A stretch of 35,705 nt of DNA, from assembly GCF_000964405.1 (NCBI RefSeq), contig NZ_BANE01000113.1, positions 1 through 35,705 of the forward strand, read 5' to 3'. Positions 14,345 through 21,272 of this stretch are shown piece by piece. Positions within the stretch are counted from its first letter, which is position 1, and each line of letters opens with the position of its first letter. Below the pieces are notes generated by a model. That model had not been told where the DNA came from. It worked only from the letters and a program-made list of their open reading frames with translations, and did not search any database. The translations under genes were made by a program, and so were the position numbers. Source of the DNA: Novacetimonas hansenii JCM 7643 (GTDB lineage: Bacteria; Pseudomonadota; Alphaproteobacteria; Acetobacterales; Acetobacteraceae).

Positions 14345-14512
14345 CGTCTTCTATGTCCTTTAAACATGTATATTAAGTTTTTTGCTGTTTAGTTTATTTT
14401 TTACTTGTTAAAAAAGTTTGTTTGTGACATAAAGCTTTCTCTTTCAAACAACGCCACATATTAAAGGCATTTAAGAAAGGTATTTTTGAAACAACATAAA
14501 GGAAACAAATTA

Positions 14513-15112
14513 ATGCTTAACGAAATTCAAATTGGTTTTGCTAACTACATTGAAGAATACATTATTTCAGAACTAGAAGAACGCCTTTCATATATACTTT
14601 CTGAAATATACCAAAATTCAGAAGAAGAAATTGAAGAATATCTACTAAATGAAATTGTTCAAGAAGAAGTTCTATATACAACAGAACGCCTTGTTAACAA
14701 TGAAGAATGCAAAAAACTTATATGTAATGTAGCAGAAACAGCAAAAAAACAAATTGAATCTTGTTGCAAACAATATGTGAAAAATTTAAATTTTGAAGAA
14801 ACTATACTTGAAATTAAAGCCAATGAACCAAAAGAAATAGACGTAGATATTATAATTCATTGTCAAGAAGAATTTGGTGAATGGCTTAAAGGTTCTGATT
14901 CAAGAACTTCCATTAGCCTTTTAGAGAAGTACGTTTCATATAGCGCAATGGTTGAATATGTTTGCGAAGGGCTACATGAAGAATCAGAAACATATGAACA
15001 TTTACTTAAAAAACAAGGTTTTGTTGATCTTATATTTGAATACAACGGCTGGAAATTGTTTATACTATTTGCAACAGAAGAAGGTTATAACATATATAAC
15101 AAACCTGAATAA
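14513..15112 (+). CDS. Acidic helical protein, unknown function
   Basis: 199 residues from the ATG at 14513, which has AAAGGA 8 bases upstream; an in-frame TTG at 14486 would add 9 residues but has a poorer context. It is very Glu-rich and mostly helical, with a short Cys cluster (IESCCKQY) and a hydrophobic end (YNGWKLFILFATEEGY). It is AT-rich like the phage part although it borders the GC-richer plasmid module. It stands alone between a long non-coding stretch and a bidirectional terminator. No family recognised. Confidence 0.7.
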   Translation: MLNEIQIGFANYIEEYIISELEERLSYILSEIYQNSEEEIEEYLLNEIVQEEVLYTTERLVNNEECKKLICNVAETAKKQIESCCKQYVKNLNFEETILEIKANEPKEIDVDIIIHCQEEFGEWLKGSDSRTSISLLEKYVSYSAMVEYVCEGLHEESETYEHLLKKQGFVDLIFEYNGWKLFILFATEEGYNIYNKPE

Positions 15113-15136
15113 AAAGGGGGCATTTAAGCCCCCTTT
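15113..15136. terminator. Bidirectional terminator
   Basis: GGGGGC (15116-15121) pairs with GCCCCC (15128-15133), flanked by AAA and TTT, between the convergent genes ending at 15112 and 15140. Confidence 0.85.
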
Positions 15137-15139
15137 GTT

Positions 15140-15406
15140 TCATTCTTTAAGGTATCCTGCCATTTTCAACAGTTTACCTATTGCCTTTCGGTAAGTCATA
15201 TCATCGTGGTCTGAACAGAAACGCATAAAGGCATTGTATGTTTCCTGATCAAGCTTCACGTTAATCGGAAGCGTAAGACCAACATGGTTACGCCTTGTTT
15301 TCACTTCGCGCCTTATAAAGCCATGTCCTTCCGCCACTCGATCAATCTTTTCAAGATCAACATCACGGCCCGTTGGCTTAATGGCAAAAGCATCATCATC
15401 ACTCAT
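15140..15406 (-). CDS. Small ParA partner, putative centromere-binding protein
   Basis: 88 residues. A basic, flexible N-terminus leads into N-H-V-G-L-T-L-P-I-N-V-K-L-D-Q-E-T-Y-N-A-F, then helices ending K-A-I-G-K-L-L-K-M-A-G. This strand-helix-helix layout is what ribbon-helix-helix DNA-binding proteins look like. Its ATG overlaps the ParA stop (ATGA), so the pair is co-translated. By position and form it is probably the centromere-binding partner of ParA, like ParG or other non-ParB partners. No homology search was possible. Confidence 0.7.
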   Translation of the reverse strand: MSDDDAFAIKPTGRDVDLEKIDRVAEGHGFIRREVKTRRNHVGLTLPINVKLDQETYNAFMRFCSDHDDMTYRKAIGKLLKMAGYLKE

Positions 15407-16047
15407 GATACAATTTCCTTCGTTACCTGTTCAGCATTCATAATGGCCTTTTCAATGCCATTAACCTTTTCTGATGACAGTTCATACAGGGATGTTTTGT
15501 AGGCAAATATGGCCTTGTATGAAGATCGTTCATTCAACTGGTTTTCCATCAATGGCAGGCCATTGCGCGCAAGCTGCGCCGCGAGATCCCTTTCAAGCCG
15601 TGACTGAATGGCCGGATTGGTTCTGGAGAGCATCACCTTAAACGGGATTTCCCGTTCCAACAGTTCTTCTTCTTCTTTGATCAGGTTAATGGTCCGCCCC
15701 GCCTGATTGGCGTCTAATGTGCTTGCCTGAAATGGCACTATAACCGTATCAGCCTTAGCTATGGCCCGCGCCACAAGCCTTGACGCCACGCCTTCAAGGT
15801 CGATCAGCACGTAACCTGCCTCAATAGCGTTTATGTGCGTCACCACGTTGTTTTCGGTGATATCCCCTATCACCTTAACTGGTAGTTTTGAATCGCCTGT
15901 GCGCCAGCGTTCTTGCGGCTTGTTTGGATCGGCATCAAGGATCGTCACGGCCTGTCCTTTGTGAGCAAGTACCTGTGCCACAATCTGGCAGGTAGTAGAC
16001 TTGCCTGCCCCACCTTTAGAGCTTGAAAAAGCTAGAACTTTCTTCAT
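15403..16047 (-). CDS. parA: ParA-family partition ATPase
   Basis: 214 residues from the ATG at 16047, where the family's conserved start M-K-K-V-L-A-F lies; a longer form from 16086 is possible. Deviant Walker A K-G-G-A-G-K-S-T (residues 11-18), I-L-D-A-D-P (36-41) and Walker B-like V-L-I-D-L-E-G (80-86). Short ParA proteins without an N-terminal HTH segregate plasmids together with a small partner, here the coupled 88-residue protein. The leader 16048-16140 carries inverted repeats of a type also found upstream of the 16141-16461 gene, fitting autoregulation or a centromere. Confidence 0.92.
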   Translation of the reverse strand: MKKVLAFSSSKGGAGKSTTCQIVAQVLAHKGQAVTILDADPNKPQERWRTGDSKLPVKVIGDITENNVVTHINAIEAGYVLIDLEGVASRLVARAIAKADTVIVPFQASTLDANQAGRTINLIKEEEELLEREIPFKVMLSRTNPAIQSRLERDLAAQLARNGLPLMENQLNERSSYKAIFAYKTSLYELSSEKVNGIEKAIMNAEQVTKEIVS

Positions 16048-16063
16048 GATGTTTTGTGTTCCT

Positions 16064-16138
16064 GTATCTTCATATACAGATAGCATCAGGTTTCTGTATA
16101 TTCAACTACATAATGCTTTATGATGTTGTTGCTACATA
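16064..16138. promoter_or_regulatory. par operator/centromere candidate upstream of parA
   Basis: It contains CTGTAT ... ATACAG, a near-palindrome CATAATGCTTTATG (16109-16122), and flanking ACTACA and GCTACA elements. The same modules (CATAAAGCTTTATG, TGTAG/CTACA) recur at 16480-16524. Confidence 0.5.
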
Positions 16139-16140
16139 TG

Positions 16141-16461
16141 TCACGGCTCTAAATTTAGAGCCTTCAAGGATGCTAGTTTTGCCATACCTTCAGGTTCTTT
16201 GATCTTACTGATGGAGATAGCTTGAAGTTCATCAAGCCAATCTGAAATACGCGCCCGATCTTCTCCATCCTGCCAAGCCAAGGTCTTACCCTCAAATTCA
16301 TCTTCAAGGCGGTCCTTAACAGCCTTGAATGTATCGTTCATGGAATCAAGTTCAGCATTGAATTTCTGTATGGCCTGAATCGTCTGCGTCAGTAGATTCG
16401 TAAGTTTGATTTGATGCCGCTTCATGGCCGCTGTTTCTTGGGCAGAAAATTTTAAAGCCAT
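16141..16461 (-). CDS. Coiled-coil protein upstream of parA
   Basis: 106 residues, almost entirely helical and charged (TIQAIQKFNAELDSMNDTF) with a likely coiled coil from about 20 to 60. No catalytic motif. GC-richer composition like the par genes. It has its own palindromic leader (16495-16524) and lies just upstream of the parA leader. It may be a plasmid-maintenance or regulatory accessory, but no family is recognised. Confidence 0.65.
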   Translation of the reverse strand: MALKFSAQETAAMKRHQIKLTNLLTQTIQAIQKFNAELDSMNDTFKAVKDRLEDEFEGKTLAWQDGEDRARISDWLDELQAISISKIKEPEGMAKLASLKALNLEP

Positions 16462-16494
16462 CTTTATACCCCTAGAACTTTATGTAGTTGGTGC

Positions 16495-16524
16495 TACACA
16501 AACATAAAGCTTTATGTTTGTGTA
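16495..16524. promoter_or_regulatory. Perfect 30-bp palindrome, putative operator
   Basis: 16495-16509 and 16510-16524 are exact reverse complements, centred on CATAAAGCTTTATG, with GTAGTTG and GCTACA next to it. It lies 34 bases upstream of the 16141-16461 start codon. No T-run follows, so an operator or partition site is more likely than a terminator. Confidence 0.6.
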
Positions 16525-16572
16525 TGCTTTTCTGTCAGATGATACCTGTAGCTTCAACAACCACCTTATTTG

Positions 16573-16584
16573 ATGTAGCTACAT
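16573..16584. promoter_or_regulatory. TGTAGCTACA palindrome
   Basis: ATGTAGCTACAT, a perfect 12-bp palindrome. The same core occurs at 17065-17082 and 19311-19320. Probably the binding site of a plasmid-module regulator. Confidence 0.45.
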
Positions 16585-16586
16585 TT

Positions 16587-16736
16587 TTATTCCACGCATT
16601 CGGCACCTAAACGCCCTTCCAGTTCATCCAGCACCAATCGCTGATCTTGGTTTTTGGAATCGCATATGCTGGCGACATCTTTAATGGTCTCGGTATCATG
16701 GCTTTTGTTTTTATTGCGCAGGGAATCAGGTATTAG
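16587..16736 (-). pseudogene. Possible truncated small gene
   Basis: A 49-codon open frame without a standard start codon, reading L-I-P-D-S-L-R-N-K, then DTETIKDVASIC and RLVLDELEGRLGAEC before its stop. The composition looks protein-like and it fills most of the gap between 16461 and 16797. It may be the 3' remnant of a plasmid gene or use an unusual start. Confidence 0.3.
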
Positions 16737-16760
16737 CTTACATCCTCGAAAGGGGAGGGG

Positions 16761-16790
16761 AAAGCACTAGCTTCATGAAGCTAGTGCTTT
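16761..16790. terminator. Perfect 30-bp palindrome, terminator-like
   Basis: 16761-16775 pairs exactly with 16776-16790. It lies 6 bases past the stop of the leftward 61-residue gene. The T-run is short. Confidence 0.65.
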
Positions 16791-16796
16791 GTGTTG

Positions 16797-16982
16797 CTAC
16801 TTGCTGCTAAAGCGTTCCTGCGCCGTTACCATCAGTTTCACGAAACGCCTGTAAGAGCCGTTTCCGTCAGCCTTAAAATCGTTCTCAATGGCTTGTGCCA
16901 TTTCTTCCGGGGTAAGTTCTGCCTGTTCCGCCATAAACTCGATGGCGTATTTGCCAGCCTGCTTGAACACATCGTTAGTCAT
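16797..16982 (-). CDS. Small helical protein, plasmid module
   Basis: 61 residues, helical and mixed-charge (TPEEMAQAIENDFKADG). The ATG at 16982 has GAGGA 12 bases upstream and the gene is followed at once by a perfect hairpin. It is divergent from the RelB/RelE pair and shares with it the upstream TGTAGCTACA palindrome at 17065-17082. Function unknown. Confidence 0.6.
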   Translation of the reverse strand: MTNDVFKQAGKYAIEFMAEQAELTPEEMAQAIENDFKADGNGSYRRFVKLMVTAQERFSSK

Positions 16983-17064
16983 TGGGTTAAATCCTCAACA
17001 GTGGCAGGCGGTATTGCCTTGCTATGTCCCTCTTATAATACCGTAGTTACGTAGTTGTCAAGGG

Positions 17065-17082
17065 AATATGTAGCTACATATT
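17065..17082. promoter_or_regulatory. 18-bp perfect palindrome around TGTAGCTACA
   Basis: 17065-17073 and 17074-17082 are exact reverse complements. It lies between the divergent 61-residue gene and the toxin-antitoxin operon. Toxin-antitoxin complexes commonly bind such palindromes to repress themselves, which fits the position. Confidence 0.6.
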
Positions 17083-17189
17083 TCGAGTGCGAGGGATTCC
17101 CCTTGCTCTATAACTACAAAAACACTACATAAGATCTACACGTCCCGCGCGTGAGATTAACAAGCAAGATTATCCGAGGACTCTTTCAC

Positions 17190-17477
17190 ATGCCCACCAC
17201 AACCACCAGCACCGGAAGCCGTGAGAAAACACAAATCAGCATGGTTGTTGATAAGGCAGTAAAGGACAAAGCCTATGAAAACTTGAAGCAGGCGGGCTTA
17301 AAACCCTCAGACATATTCCGTGATGTTCTTCATTACATAGCAACCACCGGGGAACCGCCGATCAAAAAAGAACTTTTGAGCGCCGAGGATCGGGAATTAC
17401 TGATCGAAGCAAAGAAGGTGCTGGCGAACCCGGGTAAGATCACCAGAGTAAAAATTGATGACCTCGACAAGCTATGA
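17190..17477 (+). CDS. RelB-type antitoxin
   Basis: 95 residues from the ATG at 17190 (GAGGA 9 bases upstream); the frame is open further upstream but has no good site. The N-terminal half (T-Q-I-S-M-V-V-D-K-A-V-K-D-K-A, then L-K-P-S-D-I-F-R-D-V-L) is the strand-helix-helix of a RelB/DinJ ribbon-helix-helix antitoxin. The C-terminal part should wrap the toxin. It overlaps the toxin gene by 20 bases. Role: post-segregational stabilisation of the circular prophage. Confidence 0.85.
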   Translation: MPTTTTSTGSREKTQISMVVDKAVKDKAYENLKQAGLKPSDIFRDVLHYIATTGEPPIKKELLSAEDRELLIEAKKVLANPGKITRVKIDDLDKL

Positions 17478-17754
17478 AATTGGCTTTTCTGAACCTGCGC
17501 TAAAGGCATGGCGTAAGCTGGATAACACCATCAAAATCCAGTTCAAAAAGAAGCTTGAGAAGCTGAAGGACGATCCAAGGGCTGCGCCTCTGTTGGCTGG
17601 ACCGCTCCACGGCTTGTATAAAATCAAGCTACGGGATTCGGGATACAGGCTTGTTTATGCGGTCAAAGACAGCGAAGTCATGATCCTGGTGGTCAATGTA
17701 GGCCGCCGGAACCACGATCAAGTTTACGACGATATAGGGGAGGGGGATTTTTAA
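17458..17754 (+). CDS. relE: RelE-type toxin
   Basis: 98 residues from the ATG at 17458. It shows the RelE/ParE fold pattern: F-S-E-P-A-L-K-A-W-R-K-L-D near the start, then P-L-H-G-L-Y-K-I-K-L-R-D-S-G-Y-R-L-V-Y and V-N-V-G-R-R-N-H-D-Q-V-Y. The conserved basic residues favour RelE-type mRNA cleavage in the ribosome over ParE-type gyrase poisoning, but this is not certain. It is translated from within the antitoxin gene, as usual for this family. Confidence 0.88.
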   Translation: MTSTSYEIGFSEPALKAWRKLDNTIKIQFKKKLEKLKDDPRAAPLLAGPLHGLYKIKLRDSGYRLVYAVKDSEVMILVVNVGRRNHDQVYDDIGEGDF

Positions 17755-17765
17755 TCCCCCTTTCT
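17742..17765 (+). terminator. Terminator after the toxin gene
   Basis: GGGGGATT (17742-17749) pairs with AATCCCCC (17753-17760), then TTTCT. It begins inside the last codons of the toxin gene. Confidence 0.85.
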
Positions 17766-17779
17766 AGGGTGGTGTTGGG

Positions 17780-17992
17780 CTAGATAATATATTGTCTGAT
17801 GTCACCATACGAATCTTCCACTAGGATATGCGTTCGTTTCACGATCAGCTTTTGGCCGTCAGATAGTGAGATATGGCCGACATTATCAAAATCTATCTGA
17901 CCATCACGAATTGAAGTGATCTGGTCACTATTCACTGTGATTTGTTTATTGCTGTAATGCTCGATGAATCTTACCCATGAGGGCATAGTCAT
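17780..17992 (-). CDS. Small protein, plasmid module
   Basis: 70 residues (or 68 from a second ATG two codons in, which is better spaced to GGAG). It is mostly beta (QITVNSDQITSIRDGQI) with a strand-turn repeat look. It converges on the toxin gene. Its ATG overlaps the stop of an upstream startless open frame (17989-18168) as ATGA, which suggests it was once the second gene of a coupled pair. No family recognised. Confidence 0.6.
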   Translation of the reverse strand: MTMPSWVRFIEHYSNKQITVNSDQITSIRDGQIDFDNVGHISLSDGQKLIVKRTHILVEDSYGDIRQYII

Positions 17993-18168
17993 ATCTCCAT
18001 AAAATGATGCTTGGTCCCGGCGGCCATAGCTATCTGAACACTGTCAATTCCGTGACGTGGGAGCAAGCCCATTTGCCCGTTAATCAGATATATGGGCATC
18101 ACAAATCTGGCGATTTTTCCATTACGGTCGATAACATCCCTAGATGTCGCATAAGTTCCATTATGCCA
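17989..18168 (-). pseudogene. Possible 5'-truncated gene upstream of 17780-17992
   Basis: A 59-codon open frame bounded upstream by a stop and with no standard start until an internal ATG (36 residues, from 18099). It reads N-G-T-Y-A-T, then V-I-D-R-N-G-K-I, then MPIYLINGQMGLLPRHG. It ends TGA overlapping the next ATG. The protein-like text and coupled stop suggest a remnant. The rest of 18169-18274 holds nothing I can name. Confidence 0.3.
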
Positions 18169-18274
18169 TCATGTTACATTTTGTTCATGATATGTTGCTC
18201 TTTTCGGCACAAAATACCATCCGCCGGTTTTTTAATGCGTTACGTGAAAAAGTCGTCACTCATTCATCCATCTT

Positions 18275-18823
18275 CTAAGCAATTTTTATGCCTGCCTGCC
18301 TGCTACGCCAGTCCGCGACTAAGCGTAGATAGTCATCAGTGGATAGGTGGTTGTGCTTTTTTGGGTCTGGATAGTTATCCACAGCCCCTAAAGCCTTTTT
18401 AATTATATCTTTATTCCCCGTTACGTAAAATTTGCGAATAGATGCGGCAGCTTCGGGAACCTTGGCTAACGCCCTGAAAACATAGGCGTTTGTGTCCTTC
18501 CACCAACGACGCCCCACACGCTTACGTCTGGGAATGATGGTTAGTATCCCCAGCTCCTGCGCGATTTGTAAGGCTGTCCAGACAGTGCGGGCACTGGCAC
18601 CGGCCATCTTAGCTATCAGCTTATGGGAAGGACTTCTGTGACCCGCTTTACGGGTCAGGAACAACAACTGAAAAAGTATGTCCTTATGTAATGCCGTTAA
18701 TGCTCTGGCCTTACGGCAATCCATAATGGTTGCCTTAATGTCATTGAAGTTCATTAGCTTTGCCTTGAACAAGGCACAAGCAACTGCTATAGCAGTTTCA
18801 TGCCTTGCCTGATTTGGTCGCAA
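18275..18823 (-). CDS. Winged-helix protein, putative plasmid replication initiator
   Basis: 182 residues from a TTG at 18823; a stop lies 11 codons upstream and no in-frame ATG occurs before residue 23, so the start is uncertain. Residues 64-95 (S-H-K-L-I-A-K-M-A-G-A-S-A-R-T-V-W-T-A-L) form a helix-turn-helix followed by a basic wing (IIPRRKRVGRRWWKD). Proteins of this kind accompany par genes on small alphaproteobacterial plasmids and are often taken as replication proteins. This is the only replication-initiator-like gene I see. A DnaA-box match lies within it. A transcription regulator is the alternative. Confidence 0.6.
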   Translation of the reverse strand: MRPNQARHETAIAVACALFKAKLMNFNDIKATIMDCRKARALTALHKDILFQLLFLTRKAGHRSPSHKLIAKMAGASARTVWTALQIAQELGILTIIPRRKRVGRRWWKDTNAYVFRALAKVPEAAASIRKFYVTGNKDIIKKALGAVDNYPDPKKHNHLSTDDYLRLVADWRSRQAGIKIA

Positions 18824-18925
18824 TGACCGATTTGGGATAACGGGGGGCTAAACCGGCGAGCGATTGTGGGTAGCAATCTCACGTCAGCTTTGAATGGTGT
18901 GCTATAACATCTTCATCTGCGTTCC

Positions 18926-18959
18926 AAAGGCCACGCTAGAATAATCTAGCGTGGCCTTT
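18926..18959. terminator. Hairpin terminator downstream of the BrnA-like gene
   Basis: A 15-bp perfect stem (18926-18940 with 18945-18959), 4-base loop, flanked by AAA and TTT. It separates the BrnA-like gene from the winged-helix gene. Confidence 0.8.
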
Positions 18960-18972
18960 CTTTCATCTAGGG

Positions 18973-19164
18973 TTAGGGCATAGCCGAGCGTAAGGCATCG
19001 TTCATACGGGTTTGCCACCCGTCGCCCGTGCGCTTGAAAGCCTCGATTACGTCAGGATCAATCCTAAGCGTAAGAAGCTTCTTGGCATTGGGGTTAGGTT
19101 TAGGTCCGCGTTTCTGTCGCTTGCCCGATGATGCGAATAAATCATCAGATTGAATCCGTGTCAC
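18973..19164 (-). CDS. BrnA-like antitoxin, without a visible BrnT toxin
   Basis: 63 residues from a GTG at 19164 that has AAGGGAGG 5 bases upstream; a TTG at 19203 would give 76. The end (T-L-R-I-D-P-D-V-I-E-A-F, then G-D-G-W-Q-T-R-M-N-D-A-L-R) is the ribbon-helix-helix signature of BrnA-family antitoxins. In BrnTA systems the toxin gene brnT lies directly upstream. Here the upstream 240 bases are non-coding repeats, so it is an orphan and may now act only as a repressor at those repeats. Confidence 0.8.
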   Translation of the reverse strand: MTRIQSDDLFASSGKRQKRGPKPNPNAKKLLTLRIDPDVIEAFKRTGDGWQTRMNDALRSAMP

Positions 19165-19271
19165 TTGGGCCTCCCTTACTGAACATTGCCTTACACGAAT
19201 CAACCGTAGTTACAGGAATGATTCATGTCAACAACCATCCATAGAGTCGGAAAATTTTTATAAGTCATATT

Positions 19272-19370
19272 CAGTATGTGTAACTTTACATACTGACAAC
19301 TGTATGTATCTGTAGCTACATCGTTATGTACCTTCATATGGCTATATAAACAGATAACGTTGTCAGTATG
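19272..19370. repeat. Iterated CAGTATG/CATACTG repeats and TGTAGCTACA, operator or origin candidate
   Basis: CAGTATGT/ACATACTG inverted repeat at 19272-19295. CATACTGACAAC (19289-19300) is a perfect 12-bp reverse complement of GTTGTCAGTATG (19359-19370). TGTAGCTACA lies at 19311-19320. So three copies of one 7-mer and one shared palindrome lie in the non-coding gap between the BrnA-like gene and the rightward 19435 gene. Confidence 0.65.
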
Positions 19371-19380
19371 ATGTTTAGAC

Positions 19381-19408
19381 TTGTTATAAAAAACTACATA
19401 CATATAAT
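19381..19408 (+). promoter_or_regulatory. Sigma70-like promoter of the 19435 gene
   Basis: TTGTTA (19381-19386), 16-base spacer, TATAAT (19403-19408), then AAGGA before the ATG at 19435. The upstream CATACTG-type repeats could be its operator. Confidence 0.6.
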
Positions 19409-19434
19409 AGATAAGTTAGCTTATAAGGATAAGA

Positions 19435-19965
19435 ATGATGTTGATTCAGTCTTTGTTAAAAGGTGTTACCGCTGTTGATGACAACAACATTTTGAAAGGT
19501 GTTGTTGTTAACAATCCTTCTCCGCGTGAAAATTTCATTAATGCAGTTAAGTCACAAATTTCACTGGTTGAATATGATATGAAGCCAGAAGGTGAACCAA
19601 TTAAAGGTAAGAAGTGGTATAAAGTTGTTGATAAAAACGCATATACTTTTGTGCGTTATTCTGTAAAGAAAATTAAAATACTTCCAACACAAACAGATGA
19701 TAAAGCCGCCCTTCGTGTTGGAACTACCTACGCTTCACTTATCAAGTTTTATGAAAACTTGATAAAGGTTGCCGAAGCTGGTGAGCTTGATGACGTGCTT
19801 GATAATGTAGCTGCTGAAATGATTGCGGAACGCAAAGCCAGCCGTGAACGGAATGCCGCCGATCCTGAATATCAGGCAAAACGTGAAGCTACTAAAGCAA
19901 AACGTGAAACCAAGCTGTTAGAAAATCATGGGGGTTCCGAATTGTTTGAACATAATAAAGATTAA
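19435..19965 (+). CDS. DUF6641-like plasmid protein
   Basis: 176 residues. It begins MMLIQSLLKGVTAVDD; a charged stretch follows with K-K-W-Y-K near residue 62 and R-Y-S-V-K-K-I-K near 75. It ends in a long Ala-, Arg- and Glu-rich helix (AAEMIAERKASRERNAADPE). The short LLKG start, the aromatic/basic middle and the charged helix resemble DUF6641 proteins of phages and plasmids, whose role is unknown. That assignment is from memory and tentative. Transcribed from its own sigma70-like promoter and closed by a 40-bp palindromic terminator. Confidence 0.7.
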   Translation: MMLIQSLLKGVTAVDDNNILKGVVVNNPSPRENFINAVKSQISLVEYDMKPEGEPIKGKKWYKVVDKNAYTFVRYSVKKIKILPTQTDDKAALRVGTTYASLIKFYENLIKVAEAGELDDVLDNVAAEMIAERKASRERNAADPEYQAKREATKAKRETKLLENHGGSELFEHNKD

Positions 19966-19966
19966 G

Positions 19967-20006
19967 AAGAAAATGCCTCATAGATATATCTATGAGGCAT
20001 TTTCTT
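19967..20006. terminator. Perfect 40-bp palindromic bidirectional terminator
   Basis: 19967-19986 and 19987-20006 are exact reverse complements with TTTT runs in each direction, between the convergent 19435-19965 gene and the tail fibre gene. It marks the border of plasmid module and late region. Confidence 0.9.
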
Positions 20007-21249
20007 ATGGAAGCCATTTATATAGAAAGAAGCCTGAAGCGCCTGAGCCGCCCGCGTAATTGTTGCCGGTAAACCCCGTGTCATAAGCGCCTCCACCGCC
20101 AGCACCATACGCGGTTCCGTTCTGCCCCCCCTGAAGGCCGGATCGCGCACCACCTACGCCACCGGGTCCGGGACCGCCCGCACCAGAAAGTTGAGCCGTC
20201 CCGGCTTGCCCGTCCTGCCCATCGTTGCCGGGGTCGTTGCGGAATGTTCCCGACACATCGGATGTCCCCATGCCCGCACCTGCGCCACCTGCCGTATTCG
20301 TCGTGGTAGACTTTACGCCGGGGCTTCCGCTAGGCAGGGATTGAAGGCGCTGGCCCGCGCCATTCACGCACGAGGTCACGCCCCCGTAATAGCCGGACCC
20401 CGGACCGATATTACCAGCGCCGCCCGAACCTATGGTGAATTTCAACGTATCTCCGCCAGTAACGGAATAGACGCCCTCCATAATTCCGCCGGAACCACCA
20501 CCGGAACCAGAATAGGTCTGCGTGGTATTGACGGCAGCGCATCCCATCGCGCCACCCCCGGCTCCAATACCACGTAAATAAACCCTCGTCACACCTGTCG
20601 GGACTGTAATGGTAGTTGATGAGCTAATAGGGTAATACGTGGATGATATTATAGATTCTACGTTTTCTGCGCGTTCCGTTTCTTCTGATAGTAAGTTTTT
20701 TACATCTGCTTCTGCGGCGTTGACTGTATTAACTGTGGCAACAGTTGTTCCCTGTAAAGTCAATGACCCTGTAATATTGCCACCAGCAAGGTTAAGATAA
20801 TTTCCTTCTACCCATGACTCAAAAGCAAAGTTTCCAAGATCAGTAGTGTTTACAGTAGCTTTAAGACCTGAACCATCTGTAGCATTACCGATATAAACAG
20901 TATCATTAGTTTGATCAGAAACGCCACCTTGTCTAACAGGGGTATATCCAAGTTCACCTGCTGTTACATATGATTTTACCCATGCTGTATTACAGATTTT
21001 TTGGCTATCATCTGTTGTATCAGGTGTTGGACATGTTGGCGTTCCCTTAAATGCTGGTGAAAGTAGGGGCGCGTAAATGGTACTTAAAGCTGTTGTTAAC
21101 TGTAAATGGTTTGTTGAATCTAAAGTTATACCAGCATTAGTAACAACATTAGAAATTTCATCATTGACATTTTGAAACCAATCTACAGGAACTAATGTTC
21201 CGGGTTTTCCTGTGCTTGGGTCAGGTTCATTAAAAGTAATATTTTGCAT
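20005..21249 (-). CDS. Tail fibre / receptor-binding protein with glycine-rich tip
   Basis: 414 residues. N-terminal baseplate-attachment region, then the common fibre repeat L-S-P-A-F-K-G-T-P-T-C-P-T-P-D-T and N-T-A-W-V. A coiled coil (VNAAEADVKNLLSEETERAE) follows, then from about residue 212 a glycine-rich domain with many G-A-G-G-G, G-S-G-G-A-G and G-P-G-P-G-G blocks. Glycine-rich tips of this type recognise the host surface in other phages. The DNA of the tip (about 20020-20580) is far GC-richer than the rest of the gene. No fibre-assembly chaperone gene follows. It lies directly downstream of gp48, the normal place. Confidence 0.88.
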   Translation of the reverse strand: MQNITFNEPDPSTGKPGTLVPVDWFQNVNDEISNVVTNAGITLDSTNHLQLTTALSTIYAPLLSPAFKGTPTCPTPDTTDDSQKICNTAWVKSYVTAGELGYTPVRQGGVSDQTNDTVYIGNATDGSGLKATVNTTDLGNFAFESWVEGNYLNLAGGNITGSLTLQGTTVATVNTVNAAEADVKNLLSEETERAENVESIISSTYYPISSSTTITVPTGVTRVYLRGIGAGGGAMGCAAVNTTQTYSGSGGGSGGIMEGVYSVTGGDTLKFTIGSGGAGNIGPGSGYYGGVTSCVNGAGQRLQSLPSGSPGVKSTTTNTAGGAGAGMGTSDVSGTFRNDPGNDGQDGQAGTAQLSGAGGPGPGGVGGARSGLQGGQNGTAYGAGGGGAYDTGFTGNNYAGGSGASGFFLYKWLP

Positions 21250-21272
21250 TAAATTCTCTCCCTATTTTAATA

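Noticed and set aside
18375-18383. Perfect DnaA-box match TTATCCACA
   Set aside because: A single copy inside the coding region of the winged-helix gene, with no cluster around it; not enough for an origin call.
18004-18402. 132-codon rightward open frame
   Set aside because: Its second half is antisense to the winged-helix gene and its text is not protein-like; no ribosome binding site.
19200-19403. 67-codon leftward open frame between the BrnA-like gene and the 19435 gene
   Set aside because: It is built from the repeat region and would place a gene across the operators; a brnT toxin was looked for here and its features are absent.
20191-20577. Long rightward open frame antisense to the fibre tip
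   Set aside because: A by-product of the GC-rich glycine codons on the other strand.
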